Positions 18,861 through 28,056 of a stretch of DNA of 64,000 nucleotides are shown in pieces. The DNA is taken from positions 62,001 to 126,000 of the forward strand of contig NZ_MZGX01000006.1 in the NCBI RefSeq assembly GCF_002051585.1, written 5' to 3'. Position numbers and translations under genes: made by a program. The first letter of the stretch is position 1. Each line of letters starts with the position of its first letter. Source of the DNA: Ruminiclostridium hungatei. GTDB lineage: Bacteria > Bacillota > Clostridia > Acetivibrionales > DSM-1351. A model generated the notes under the pieces. The model ran no database searches. It saw nothing but the letters and a program-made list of their open reading frames with translations, and was not told the origin of the DNA.

Positions 18861-18964
18861 TTTTACCTCCATGTCCCCCATATGTGCAGTATTAAATTTG
18901 TGCAGACGCTTTTGGTCTTACAAAATTCAATACTTCTTTACGGGGTTAAATTTATTTTTACCGT

Positions 18965-19783
18965 TTATGCTGACCTCTGGTTGACGTTTCCGCCTTTTTC
19001 ATATAATTTTTGCGCCGAAACGGCTGCTCCTATGGCACCTACCAGTTGAGGATCGTTTTTAGGATTGGCTATCCTGACTTCCAGAACCTCTTCCAGGGCC
19101 TTCCTCATACCGGTATTCTTTGCAACGCCTCCCGAGAAGAATACATCACTCTGAATCCCTACTCTTGAGAACAGCCCCTTGATTCTGTTTGCAATGGCAT
19201 GATGAACGCCGATAATGATATCTTCGGGTTTTTCTCCACGGGCCAGCAGGGAAACCGTTTCGGATTCCGCAAATACGGTGCAGGTACTGCTGACAGGGAG
19301 AACCTGTGTGGCTTTCAGCGCCAGAGGCCCCAACTCCGATATGTCCACCTTGAATACGTTTGCCATTACTTCAAGGAAACGTCCTGTACCGGCAGCACAT
19401 TTGTCATTCATGGCGAAGTCCACAACATTTCCCTCTTCATCAACTCTGATGGCTTTGCAGTCCTGTCCTCCCATGTCGATTATGGTACGGGTTGCGGGGT
19501 GCAGATAGTGCGCTCCCTTTGCATGACAGGTGATTTCGGTGATGGTCTTGTTTGCATAGGGTGCTGAAATACGGCCGTATCCGGTCCCAACAATGTATTT
19601 CAGGTCTTCCTTTTTCAAATTTGCACTGTCAAGTGCTTTCTCAAGACTTTCCAAGCCGTTTTCCACAGAATTGATTCCGGTTCTGATAAGACTGGAGCCG
19701 GCAATCTCTCCGTTAACCAGAATAACAGCTTTTGTGCCGAGCGAACCCACGTCTACCCCGGCAAATGCATTAATTTTTGACAT
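18965..19783 (-). CDS. 2-hydroxyacyl-CoA dehydratase activator ATPase (HgdC/BadF family), copy 1
   Basis: A 272-residue ATPase of the BadF/BadG/BcrA/BcrD family. These homodimers hold one [4Fe-4S] cluster between subunits and use ATP to push an electron into the dehydratase. The actin-like phosphate loop is VDVGSLGTKAVIL, DMGGQD is the second phosphate motif, and the cluster cysteines are Cys129 (DKCAAGTG) and Cys168 (SSTCTVFAESE). FSGGVAKN is the adenosine-binding block. The start is an ATG with AGGAG upstream. The middle 644 bp of the gene is almost identical to the copy at 42.1 kb while both ends differ. Which dehydratase it serves is unknown; since only two near-identical activators exist for five large subunits, it probably serves several. 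Confidence 0.93.
   Translation of the reverse strand: MSKINAFAGVDVGSLGTKAVILVNGEIAGSSLIRTGINSVENGLESLEKALDSANLKKEDLKYIVGTGYGRISAPYANKTITEITCHAKGAHYLHPATRTIIDMGGQDCKAIRVDEEGNVVDFAMNDKCAAGTGRFLEVMANVFKVDISELGPLALKATQVLPVSSTCTVFAESETVSLLARGEKPEDIIIGVHHAIANRIKGLFSRVGIQSDVFFSGGVAKNTGMRKALEEVLEVRIANPKNDPQLVGAIGAAVSAQKLYEKGGNVNQRSA
19062..19705 (-). repeat. Near-identical tract of activator gene, copy 1
   Basis: Compared base by base by eye with 42164-42807 (constant offset 23,102), this 644-bp tract differs at about 6 positions. The 97 bp and 78 bp of coding sequence outside it differ at about 34 of 175 positions. The sharp edges suggest gene conversion rather than a recent whole-gene duplication. 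Confidence 0.85.
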
Positions 19784-19872
19784 TTTCAACCACTCCTTTG
19801 ATAATTTTAAATTTAAAACAAGTATTACTTAAATATAATCAATATATATTTCAACACATGCATTATTTGTAT

Positions 19873-19887
19873 GAATATACAATATTC
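19873..19887. promoter_or_regulatory. Palindrome upstream of activator copy 1
   Basis: GAATAT-ACA-ATATTC is a perfect palindrome in the 147-bp A+T-rich gap between the ABC exporter stop codon and the activator start codon. It could be an operator for an internal promoter or a weak 3'-end hairpin of the exporter gene. No clear -35/-10 pair was found. Confidence 0.3.
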
Positions 19888-19930
19888 AGGAATGTATTGT
19901 AATATATTGAATATCAAAATTAAAAATGTG

Positions 19931-21739
19931 TTATGTACCAATTTTTTTGGCAAATTGTGTGTGAAACAGCTTTGCATACAACCCATCCATTTTCAGCAGC
20001 TCCGAATGTGAGCCTTCCTCCTGAATGCACCCATTTTCCATAACCAATATTTTATCCGCCTGCAAAACCGTGGCAAGGCGGTGTGCAATCACAATTGTAG
20101 TCCGGTTGCTCATAACAGAATCCAGAGCCTTCTGAATATACGCCTCGGATTCCGAATCCAGATAGGAGGTTGCTTCGTCAAGGATAAGTATTCTCGGATC
20201 TTTCAAAATAGCTCTGGCAATAGACAAACGCTGCCTTTGGCCGCCGGACAGGCGAAAGCCCCTTTCCCCGACGATGGTTTCATAACCATCCGTCAACTGC
20301 GTGATGAAGTCATGGATATAAGCACTCCTGCATGCGTCTTCAAGCATTTCCTGTGTGGCATCCTCTCTTGCAAACAACAAGTTCTCCCTTATTGAGGCAT
20401 GGAACAGGAATTGGTCCTGCGTAACTACGGCAATCTGGCCCCGCAAGGACTCCAAAGTCACATTATGTATATCATGACCATCAATTTCAATATGACCTCC
20501 GGTGGGATCATAAAGCCGGCAGATTAAATTAATCAAGGTGGTTTTGCCCGACCCGCTGGGTCCGACCAGGGCAAGTATCCGACCCGGTTCAACTGCAAAG
20601 GATATCTGCTGCAGGGCTTCCTTTCCGGCTTGATAGGAGAAGGATACTTCTTTGAATAGGATATGCCCCTCCAGAGCCGGCAGTTTATAGGCATTGGGTA
20701 CATTTTTGATATCCGGTTCCAAATCCAGATATTCAAAAATTCGTTGAAAAATCCCAAGAGAAGTCATGCATTCCACATGCAGGTTAAGCAAATTACTTAA
20801 AGGGTTGTACAGCCTTCCCAAGTAAGCGGCAAATGCCACTACTGCTCCGATGGTCATACGGCCTCCTATAACTCCGAAGCCGCCATAAAAATATATTATT
20901 GCCGCACTTACCGGCTCCAGTAAACCGGTGAGCAGTCTAAACCACCTTCCCACCAGGTTGGAACGCAATTCCAGCTCCATTACTTTTTTATTCAGCGCCA
21001 GGAAACGCTTTTCCTGATAATCCTCCCGGGTAAATATCCGGGTCATCATAGCCCCGGATACATTGAATTCTTCGCCCACCTGTGACGACATATCCCCTCT
21101 GACCTTTTGTGTTTCCCATCGCAGATTTTTACGCAGGTTTGAAACCGACCTTACAGGAAAAACCAGTAAGGGCATAACCACCATTGCCAATAACGCCAGT
21201 CTCCAATCAAGGGTAAAAAGAATAATAATTGTTGACAAAATAGTAATGATTTGCGTCACTGCTGTGATGCTCAAGGTTGTAAAGATTGATTGTATGGCGG
21301 AGACATCGCCTACCACCCGCTGAATTATTTCTCCTGTTCTGGTGCGGGTAAAAAAAGCTATGGATTGCTGCTGTAAATTTTTATACAGGGATTTCCGGAG
21401 ATCACTCATTATGCCCTGGCCTACCCGATTATTCAAATGATTCTGGCCTAGTTCAAGCAGCCCTCCTATTACCGGCAATCCCGCCATACCTATAATCAAT
21501 AAAATCAAATAGTTTTTGTCTTTCTCCGGAAGGGCTTTGTCAATTACTTCTTTCATAAGAAGCGGAGGCAGTAATCTTAGAATTGCAGCTCCTATGGAAA
21601 ATGCCAGCAGTGCAATAAACAAAAACCTGTATGGTCTGAAAAGCTGCAATATACGCTTAAGTTTTACATCCCGCAGCCTCAGCCTGGGTATATCCTGTCT
21701 TCTTTTCCATTTGTCATCATTGAAATTTCCTTCCATCAT
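19931..21739 (-). CDS. ABC exporter (full-site homodimer type) inside the dehydratase array
   Basis: A 602-residue half-transporter with six transmembrane segments (about residues 40-320) fused to an ATPase. Walker A is GPSGSGKTT, the signature LSGGQRQR, and Walker B plus catalytic Glu LILDEATSYLD, all intact. Unlike the two exporter pairs in this window it has no partner, so it probably works as a homodimer (MsbA/LmrA-like). It lies 30 bp downstream of the sugar permease gene on the same strand, hence part of the same transcript. Export of an end product or lipid-linked compound is possible; the substrate is unknown. The start is one of two consecutive ATG codons with AAGGGG upstream. Confidence 0.9.
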   Translation of the reverse strand: MMEGNFNDDKWKRRQDIPRLRLRDVKLKRILQLFRPYRFLFIALLAFSIGAAILRLLPPLLMKEVIDKALPEKDKNYLILLIIGMAGLPVIGGLLELGQNHLNNRVGQGIMSDLRKSLYKNLQQQSIAFFTRTRTGEIIQRVVGDVSAIQSIFTTLSITAVTQIITILSTIIILFTLDWRLALLAMVVMPLLVFPVRSVSNLRKNLRWETQKVRGDMSSQVGEEFNVSGAMMTRIFTREDYQEKRFLALNKKVMELELRSNLVGRWFRLLTGLLEPVSAAIIYFYGGFGVIGGRMTIGAVVAFAAYLGRLYNPLSNLLNLHVECMTSLGIFQRIFEYLDLEPDIKNVPNAYKLPALEGHILFKEVSFSYQAGKEALQQISFAVEPGRILALVGPSGSGKTTLINLICRLYDPTGGHIEIDGHDIHNVTLESLRGQIAVVTQDQFLFHASIRENLLFAREDATQEMLEDACRSAYIHDFITQLTDGYETIVGERGFRLSGGQRQRLSIARAILKDPRILILDEATSYLDSESEAYIQKALDSVMSNRTTIVIAHRLATVLQADKILVMENGCIQEEGSHSELLKMDGLYAKLFHTQFAKKIGT

Positions 21740-21769
21740 ACTTAACCTGACACCCCTTATTTGAGACTT

Positions 21770-22741
21770 TTATTCCACCATACCCGTACGTCCTACACCT
21801 TCCACAAACCAGCGCTGTGTGAAAGTATATACTATCAGCACAGGCATGATGATCAGAAAGGAGGCAGCCATTTTTATGGGTTCGGCAAGAATACTCGGAC
21901 CGGCCTGGTCTGCTTCAAGAGCCAGCTTTGCAGCCAGTCTCGCCGAGCTTATGGACAGTGGCACGTCCTGTGCCTGAAACAGATACATTGTGGGAAAATA
22001 TGAGTCATTCCAGTTCCACACGAATGAAAACAAAAATACAACAATGATGGCCGAAGAGGAAATGGGAAGCATGACCCGGTAAAATATCCGGAACACGCTG
22101 GCACCCTCCAGGCGGGCTGCTTCTTCCAGTTCTTTGGGCTGGGTGGAGAAAAACTGGCGGTAAATAATTACAAATAATGAACCTCTGAGACCATGCCCGA
22201 AAATAGCCGGAATAATCATTGGCAGGTAGGTATCCAGCCAGTTGAATTGCTTGAAAAGCAGTATTGTGGGCAGAATAATTACCTGCGGAGGAAGGATAAA
22301 AGTGAAAATCAGTGCAATAAACCAAAATTTCTTAAAGGGAAATTCCAACCGTGCAAATGCATATCCTGCAACGGCACAGGTTATAACCTGCAGCCCTGAA
22401 ATCAACAAAGAAACCGTGACGCTGATTGTAAAAGAGGTCGGATATTTCAGAAGCTGAAACGCATCCTGCAGATTGCCCCAGTACAGCGTCCGCGGCACCC
22501 ATATTACCCCGGGGTCCAGCAAGCTGCCGGCATCCTTGACCATTGTGGTCGCCATGTACAAAACAGGTCTCATATAGATAAATGCGGTATCGATTAAAAT
22601 CACATACATAAGCAGCTTAAAAACATACCCCTTATCCGATTCTTTCCCCAATAAATCATACCTTGCAATACTGATCAATTTATTAAAAATAAATTTTTTC
22701 CGGCTGTTTGCCGGCCTGTGTCTGACGATAATTTTCTCCAT
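21770..22741 (-). CDS. Carbohydrate ABC importer permease (MalG type), system 1
   Basis: A 323-residue inner-membrane permease of the CUT1 sugar family. The EAA loop that contacts the ATPase reads EEAARLEGASVFRIFYRVML, followed by six-helix architecture; FVWNWNDSYFP is a typical MalG-like late block. It starts at an ATG with AAGGAGGG upstream, 11 bp after the companion permease. The pair has no dedicated ATPase gene beside it, as is usual when a shared MsmX/UgpC-type ATPase serves several importers; two such ATPases are encoded 11 kb upstream in the same array. Confidence 0.9.
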   Translation of the reverse strand: MEKIIVRHRPANSRKKFIFNKLISIARYDLLGKESDKGYVFKLLMYVILIDTAFIYMRPVLYMATTMVKDAGSLLDPGVIWVPRTLYWGNLQDAFQLLKYPTSFTISVTVSLLISGLQVITCAVAGYAFARLEFPFKKFWFIALIFTFILPPQVIILPTILLFKQFNWLDTYLPMIIPAIFGHGLRGSLFVIIYRQFFSTQPKELEEAARLEGASVFRIFYRVMLPISSSAIIVVFLFSFVWNWNDSYFPTMYLFQAQDVPLSISSARLAAKLALEADQAGPSILAEPIKMAASFLIIMPVLIVYTFTQRWFVEGVGRTGMVE

Positions 22742-22752
22742 ACGCCCTCCTT

Positions 22753-23619
22753 CTAACGATTTCCTGCTGTTAATTTGGTTACCCTGTTATAAATCAAAAA
22801 GATTATACCTAAAAGACTTAAAACTATTGTAAGATAGATCCATGCCAGGGCACTGGAAATACCGTAACTGCTTGTATTAACCTTACTGATTATGGGATTT
22901 TCCGGGAAAGTAAACAAATCCACCACCGTATAAATCAAGTTCAGAAAAATAAATGGAGAAAGACCGGGAAGTGTAATCTTCCAGAATGTTTCCCAGGAAC
23001 CTGCCCCATCAATACGTGCAGACTCATATACTGACGCAGGTATGGTTTGCCTGCCTGCAATAATAATTACAATCTGCATTCCCGAATACCACAGGACCAT
23101 AACGAAGGAACTTATAAGGTTTGCAATGGGAGCGCCCCATGCTTCGGGAAGATATGTATTGATATAATAGACCACATTAAACCTTTCCACAAAAGACAGA
23201 GTACCTCCCCCTTGTGAAATGAACTCATTAATAACCTGACCGGAGGAGAAAATAACCGGAAGAAAAAATATGGAACGGAAGAAGGTTCTTCCAAACAGTT
23301 TTTGATTCAGCAAAATACCCACTAAAAGAGAAAATACAACAATGATGGGTATCATCATAATCATCTCTTTCAGGAAGGGCAGCAAATCATTGTATAAAAG
23401 TCCTCCGTCCACCAACAGGATTTCGCGGTAGTACTGCAGACCCACCCAAATATATGTGATACCGCTTGCAATAATTTTCACCTGATGAAAGGTCATATAA
23501 AAAGAATACAGCAGCGGAAACGCTACAAAAGCCAAAAAACCTATGGCCCACGGTGCAATGAACAGAGAGCCTTCCAGCTTTCGAAGCGCAGCCGAACTTA
23601 AAATATGTTTTTTCTTCAT
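22753..23619 (-). CDS. Carbohydrate ABC importer permease (MalF type), system 1
   Basis: A 288-residue permease. The N-terminal helix reads LFIAPWAIGFLAFVAFPLLY, typical of MalF/UgpA-like subunits, and the EAA loop is ESARIDGAGSWETFWKITLP. It overlaps the upstream DUF5696-like gene by four bases (ATGA), so it is translationally coupled, and is followed by the MalG-type partner after 11 bp. The substrate is expected to be a sugar or oligosaccharide from family membership only. Confidence 0.9.
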   Translation of the reverse strand: MKKKHILSSAALRKLEGSLFIAPWAIGFLAFVAFPLLYSFYMTFHQVKIIASGITYIWVGLQYYREILLVDGGLLYNDLLPFLKEMIMMIPIIVVFSLLVGILLNQKLFGRTFFRSIFFLPVIFSSGQVINEFISQGGGTLSFVERFNVVYYINTYLPEAWGAPIANLISSFVMVLWYSGMQIVIIIAGRQTIPASVYESARIDGAGSWETFWKITLPGLSPFIFLNLIYTVVDLFTFPENPIISKVNTSSYGISSALAWIYLTIVLSLLGIIFLIYNRVTKLTAGNR

Positions 23620-25913
23620 GGCTTTTTCCCTCCCTCAATGGAGATAAAATCCTGTCCGGGTACTTGAATATTTCCATAGGAGTACGGATTCTCATTATAG
23701 TTCACTACTATTATCTTCCCGCCTTCATAGGTAATCTCCGCGACACCTGACACCAACCTGCGGTGTCCCATAATCATTTTATCCTGCAAATCGGCAAAAA
23801 CCTGATTATAGCGTTTATATTCCTCATATGCCTTTGTTTCCCATTCCCGGTAGTCCATACTGTAATAGTTGGTCGAATATGCTCCGAACATATCTGAAGA
23901 AGCGCTATCCGTAAATACATAACTTGGATATGCTCCATATTCGATACCCTTTAAAAACCCGGTACTGAATTCCTCCCGGAAATTTGACCAATCCGATGTA
24001 TAGGTTATCAAACCGTGAAGTACAATCTGCGCAAATGGGACTGCTTCATCTTCAAACCAGTCATAAGAATAATCATCAGCTAAACGGTCAATATGATTTA
24101 CCTGCTCCAGGGCGTAAAAATTTGCTTTCGCAGCCGATACGCCGCCAAGTGCCTGTTTAACCTGACGCAGTACATCTTCCTGAAGGGTTTTGACTTCACT
24201 GCGGTTTGCTTTATACCGGTTATTAAAATCACTATTTAAAAGGCTTCCGGTTCCATTGTCAAAATTAATTCCATCGGCACCCAGTTCCTGATATTTCTTT
24301 AAATCTCTTAATATTGTTTTTGCTTCAAATCTGGGACTGGTTTGAGTAATTATGTCTCCATTGGAGTAGTTCTTCTGTTCCAGAAGAGTCCCTCCCATGT
24401 CCTGCAAACCGTGATACCTGGAAATAAACCCATCACCGCCGTTATTGTTCTGGCTGTATATGGAATTCAGATACACAGGTATTTTCAAAGAATGGGCAAA
24501 TTCAATAAATTCCTTCATCCCTGTGCTGCCGCCAAGCCGGGAATCCACAGGAAACAGTCCTCCATAAGAGCTGTATCCTCCTTTTTGCCAGCCGGAATAA
24601 ATAACAGTCATATTGTCAATTCCCATATCATATAGACTTTTTATCATTTGAGCCGCCTCAGAAGTTGAAGTTCCTTTCAGATAATGATCCCAAATCAGTC
24701 CCCGCTTTACATCAGCACCTACAATGTTTACAAAAAATGGGGTTTTGTCCGATTTAGGCCTCAGTACCTTCAACTTTTTTTCATTCATTAAATACTCCCG
24801 GTATTTAACTGCCATTCCGGTATAATCACTCCTGGATTCTTCCAGAGGATAATATCTGACAGAGCGTTTTGGCACACTAAACCGTTTTTTGTTATACGTA
24901 AAAAATCCGGTATTATTTGTATTACTTGTATTCTGATAATACTTGACCCTGTATTGCCATTCGGGCGTAACCCAATAAGACTGTCCAAATGCCCCTCCTG
25001 ACGCGGCAAACAGCTTGGCATACTCCTCTCCCTCAGTTATCACTCCCACAAAAGCCTGATTTGCAGATTTTATACCAAACACCGGCATATTTACCGGATT
25101 TCTTGAAGTACTCTCATTGTAAAAAGCACTGTCCCTGCCATAAACGGTTTCAAGATAAACAGAGCTGTCATTGGTATTGCTCAAATTCTCCTTAAACCTG
25201 ACCAATGCACCCGAACCATCGGGCAGAAACAGGTATCCCTCCTGTCCGTATGCAGGTTCTGCACCGAACATGGGATACAGCTTTAGGCTGATTAAGTTTA
25301 ATTTGACCTCCTGAATACTGTCATCTATAATCGTTGTCTCAATATAATCGTCCTTCAGCTTCACCTCTACAGGGATTTTGAACTGTGTTCCGGAGAAGTG
25401 AAAAGTAACCCTGAAACCCTCCCCTGTTATCTTAAAATTCTCAAGCTGTCCGTTGTCCTCCGACCAGCTTATAATTTTGGATTGTGCTTTAAAGTCGGCA
25501 AGGTCAATATACTCAACCATTGCAGGGGAAAGCAGATTATTCTTCCACGTGCCGGTAATGGTTTCTTTTGACCATTGTTCAGGATCAGGATATGACCTCC
25601 ATATCCGGCCGTTTTGCTTGCTTTCCAGCTTGAAGTGCGCTGTTTCGTTATCCACCCACAAACGGAATTTGGAGGATTGCGCCGCCAGGATGAATTTATC
25701 TTCGTCAGGCAGTTGTATTGTCCTTTTCGCCCCTGCAACCGGCTGCACAGCATTTGTACCCTGGCTGTCTGCGGTTTGGCTGTTTTGGGATTCACTTGAA
25801 TAAATTAATGTTTTATTTATTAAAGGCACCACCTGAAAAACAATCAGCAATATCCCCGGTATTATTACAGAAATTATGACTGCAAGCCGGATAATATATG
25901 GTTTTTCCTTCAA
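23616..25913 (-). CDS. Membrane-anchored DUF5696-like protein, possible glycan-acting enzyme
   Basis: This 765-residue protein has one N-terminal membrane anchor (about residues 9-32) and a long extracytoplasmic part. The second half looks like a (beta/alpha)8 barrel: blocks such as NMTVIYSGWQKGG, KIPVYLNSIYS and GADGINFDNGTGSLL are spaced as in glycoside-hydrolase-like barrels, and acidic residues in INFDNG and YSYDWFEDEA could be catalytic. I believe it belongs to DUF5696, often found beside sugar ABC permeases. The start is TTG (GAGGATCCG upstream), overlapping the NHL-Yip1 gene stop codon as TTGA. A role in binding or cleaving an extracellular glycan is inferred from fold and context; activity is unproven. 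Confidence 0.7.
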   Translation of the reverse strand: MKEKPYIIRLAVIISVIIPGILLIVFQVVPLINKTLIYSSESQNSQTADSQGTNAVQPVAGAKRTIQLPDEDKFILAAQSSKFRLWVDNETAHFKLESKQNGRIWRSYPDPEQWSKETITGTWKNNLLSPAMVEYIDLADFKAQSKIISWSEDNGQLENFKITGEGFRVTFHFSGTQFKIPVEVKLKDDYIETTIIDDSIQEVKLNLISLKLYPMFGAEPAYGQEGYLFLPDGSGALVRFKENLSNTNDSSVYLETVYGRDSAFYNESTSRNPVNMPVFGIKSANQAFVGVITEGEEYAKLFAASGGAFGQSYWVTPEWQYRVKYYQNTSNTNNTGFFTYNKKRFSVPKRSVRYYPLEESRSDYTGMAVKYREYLMNEKKLKVLRPKSDKTPFFVNIVGADVKRGLIWDHYLKGTSTSEAAQMIKSLYDMGIDNMTVIYSGWQKGGYSSYGGLFPVDSRLGGSTGMKEFIEFAHSLKIPVYLNSIYSQNNNGGDGFISRYHGLQDMGGTLLEQKNYSNGDIITQTSPRFEAKTILRDLKKYQELGADGINFDNGTGSLLNSDFNNRYKANRSEVKTLQEDVLRQVKQALGGVSAAKANFYALEQVNHIDRLADDYSYDWFEDEAVPFAQIVLHGLITYTSDWSNFREEFSTGFLKGIEYGAYPSYVFTDSASSDMFGAYSTNYYSMDYREWETKAYEEYKRYNQVFADLQDKMIMGHRRLVSGVAEITYEGGKIIVVNYNENPYSYGNIQVPGQDFISIEGGKKP

Positions 25914-28039
25914 CGGATCCTCACCTCCATATATATAGATTTGATAAAGTCCACCAACTCACTGCTGAGTCCGAACAATATAAAGATTAAAAGACACATG
26001 ATTAACATGGTTACAAGCGACAATAGGATATTTACCGCTGTCTCTCCTATACTGTAATTCTGTAAGGCCTGTACCTTGCTGAAGACAAGAATGGCAACCC
26101 AAATGACCATAGCTGTCTGAAAGAAGTAAAAAATGGCTCCTTCATTAAGTGACATGGCATTTGAAAGCAATGTCAGAGGCAGACCTATCAATACCAGCGG
26201 AAACAACGCATAGGAGCTTCCGTATACAATGTCCCGGAATCGCGCCTCCCCTTTGTAAATACTTCCCATAAGATAATTTGAAACCACCCAGCCCGCCCAA
26301 ATCGCCAGAAATTGTACAATGATTATAACCAGGTTATTGTCCAGGATTTTGGAGGGATTGAATGTAAAACTCGTTTCAACTCTGATAAAAGAATACGATA
26401 CAAGGGAAAGGGTCAGAATGATAAAGCTGCTGAGGAAGCCTCCCCTGGCCTCATAGCGTATGGCACTGAATCCGTCGAGAGGATGTCTCAAAATAACAAA
26501 GGCCTGGTTCAGCTGAATAATCAGGGGATGTTGGAAGAACCTCCACTGCCGCCATGTACTTCCCTTCTTTTTTCCTCTTATCCTTCTTGCAACGTATGGC
26601 AGTAAAAATATTATCAGCAGTACATTCATTAAAGTAGCAAAATGCTTCTGGAACCAGCCCAGACGGTTTTGCCAGAAAGAATCTGAAAAGCCTGTGACAT
26701 TTCCTGCTTCCATAAACAATTGCTGTGCTCTGGTATATTCCTCTTTTTTATAAGCCGCTTTTGCCAGCCCCAGAGTAGCAGGCGTATAATAGGCATTCAG
26801 GCGTTTCACTTCCTGCCAGGGTTCTTCACTGTCCAGATAACGGCCCTCCTGGGTTAATTGGTTAGCTTTATGCACCATAGCGCCAAATTCGGACAAACGG
26901 AATTTTTGTACCACATTGTTGCCTTCATCCAGTATAAATAATTCATTTTTTGTGTTATTTGCAACAGCCGAAGGAGTCTTAACCAGGCCGAACTTTGAAT
27001 TGGTGGCGGAGGTATCTCCCCCCCAGAAGAACAGCAGATTTCCATTGCAATCATATTGGCTCACATACATCAGCGTTGAATCAATAACTGTAATGTTGCC
27101 GTCACTGTCCACAGAAAGGTCACTCAGTGTGGGCTTTTCTCTGCGGGACGTATCATCATCTTTTTCACCATATTTTTTGGTTATTTCGGCACCTGAATCA
27201 TCAATACTTGCAAGCAAATCCTTTCCGGCTACATTAAGTTTTTTGACCTGCCCCGATTCCACGCCATTGGTCACAGTATAAATAAAACCGTCGGTATCGA
27301 TGGTAACACTGGTAACCGAACCTGGCAGCTTTCGTATCTCTTTGGCATACATTTCCCTGCTGTAGAGGGTTCTCTTTACAGCATCCATAACCGAAAAAGC
27401 CGCTCTGTTTGCACCAAAGAAATTTTGAAAATTCCCTTCGGGATCAAGCTGCAGCAGCCCTTGATAACCACCCATGGTAGCTATATACAGGAAACCGCGC
27501 TTATCTGCTATAAGCTTGATTGGGTCGTATTTAAAATCCTTGCTTAAAAATTTCGTATCAGGACGTGTAAATTCACGAATAAAGCTTCCCTCTTTATCCA
27601 AACGTACAACCCTGTGATTTCCGGTATCCGCTATGTATATATCGCCATTCCTGCTATCCACAAACAACCCTTGGGGCTTGCTTAACGGGCTCTCCCTGAC
27701 AGCTATCACACGTATGAGCTTTCCATTTTCATCAAGCTGGACAACTCTATTGTTGCCGGTATCAGCTATGTAAATATTATCTTTATTGTCAATAAACAAA
27801 TCCTTGGGCTTTGAAAGCGGTGAATATATTTTTTGAGCCGGCTTCTCAGGGTCGGGAATATATATATCCTTTCCAAAGGTATCCGATGGAATATAAGCCG
27901 GTTGAGTCATGATCTGGCGATTGAAGGCATCCCTGTAGCTGGTATTATAAGGAACTGCAGAAAATGCCAGCGTGGGCCATTCCACTATTATTAAAATAAT
28001 AAGAAGGACAAGCAGACTTTTTTGTATTTTTGAACGCAA
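25910..28039 (-). CDS. NHL-repeat / TPR-like / Yip1 membrane protein
   Basis: A 709-residue protein with an unusual architecture. A signal sequence (about residues 8-28) precedes an extracytoplasmic beta-propeller of NHL repeats; two repeats read KPKDLFIDNKDNIYIADTGN and KPQGLFVDSRNGDIYIADTG, with more up to residue 390. A helical TPR-like stretch follows at about 395-450, then a transmembrane helix near 470, and a five-helix Yip1-like membrane domain to the end. The predicted start is TTG with GGGGGAG upstream. It overlaps the DUF5696-like gene and follows the permease by 17 bp. It may couple extracellular ligand binding to the transport system; this is inference, as the function of bacterial Yip1 fusions is not known to me. 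Confidence 0.75.
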   Translation of the reverse strand: MRSKIQKSLLVLLIILIIVEWPTLAFSAVPYNTSYRDAFNRQIMTQPAYIPSDTFGKDIYIPDPEKPAQKIYSPLSKPKDLFIDNKDNIYIADTGNNRVVQLDENGKLIRVIAVRESPLSKPQGLFVDSRNGDIYIADTGNHRVVRLDKEGSFIREFTRPDTKFLSKDFKYDPIKLIADKRGFLYIATMGGYQGLLQLDPEGNFQNFFGANRAAFSVMDAVKRTLYSREMYAKEIRKLPGSVTSVTIDTDGFIYTVTNGVESGQVKKLNVAGKDLLASIDDSGAEITKKYGEKDDDTSRREKPTLSDLSVDSDGNITVIDSTLMYVSQYDCNGNLLFFWGGDTSATNSKFGLVKTPSAVANNTKNELFILDEGNNVVQKFRLSEFGAMVHKANQLTQEGRYLDSEEPWQEVKRLNAYYTPATLGLAKAAYKKEEYTRAQQLFMEAGNVTGFSDSFWQNRLGWFQKHFATLMNVLLIIFLLPYVARRIRGKKKGSTWRQWRFFQHPLIIQLNQAFVILRHPLDGFSAIRYEARGGFLSSFIILTLSLVSYSFIRVETSFTFNPSKILDNNLVIIIVQFLAIWAGWVVSNYLMGSIYKGEARFRDIVYGSSYALFPLVLIGLPLTLLSNAMSLNEGAIFYFFQTAMVIWVAILVFSKVQALQNYSIGETAVNILLSLVTMLIMCLLIFILFGLSSELVDFIKSIYMEVRIR

Positions 28040-28056
28040 TCAATTCTCCCCCTCTT

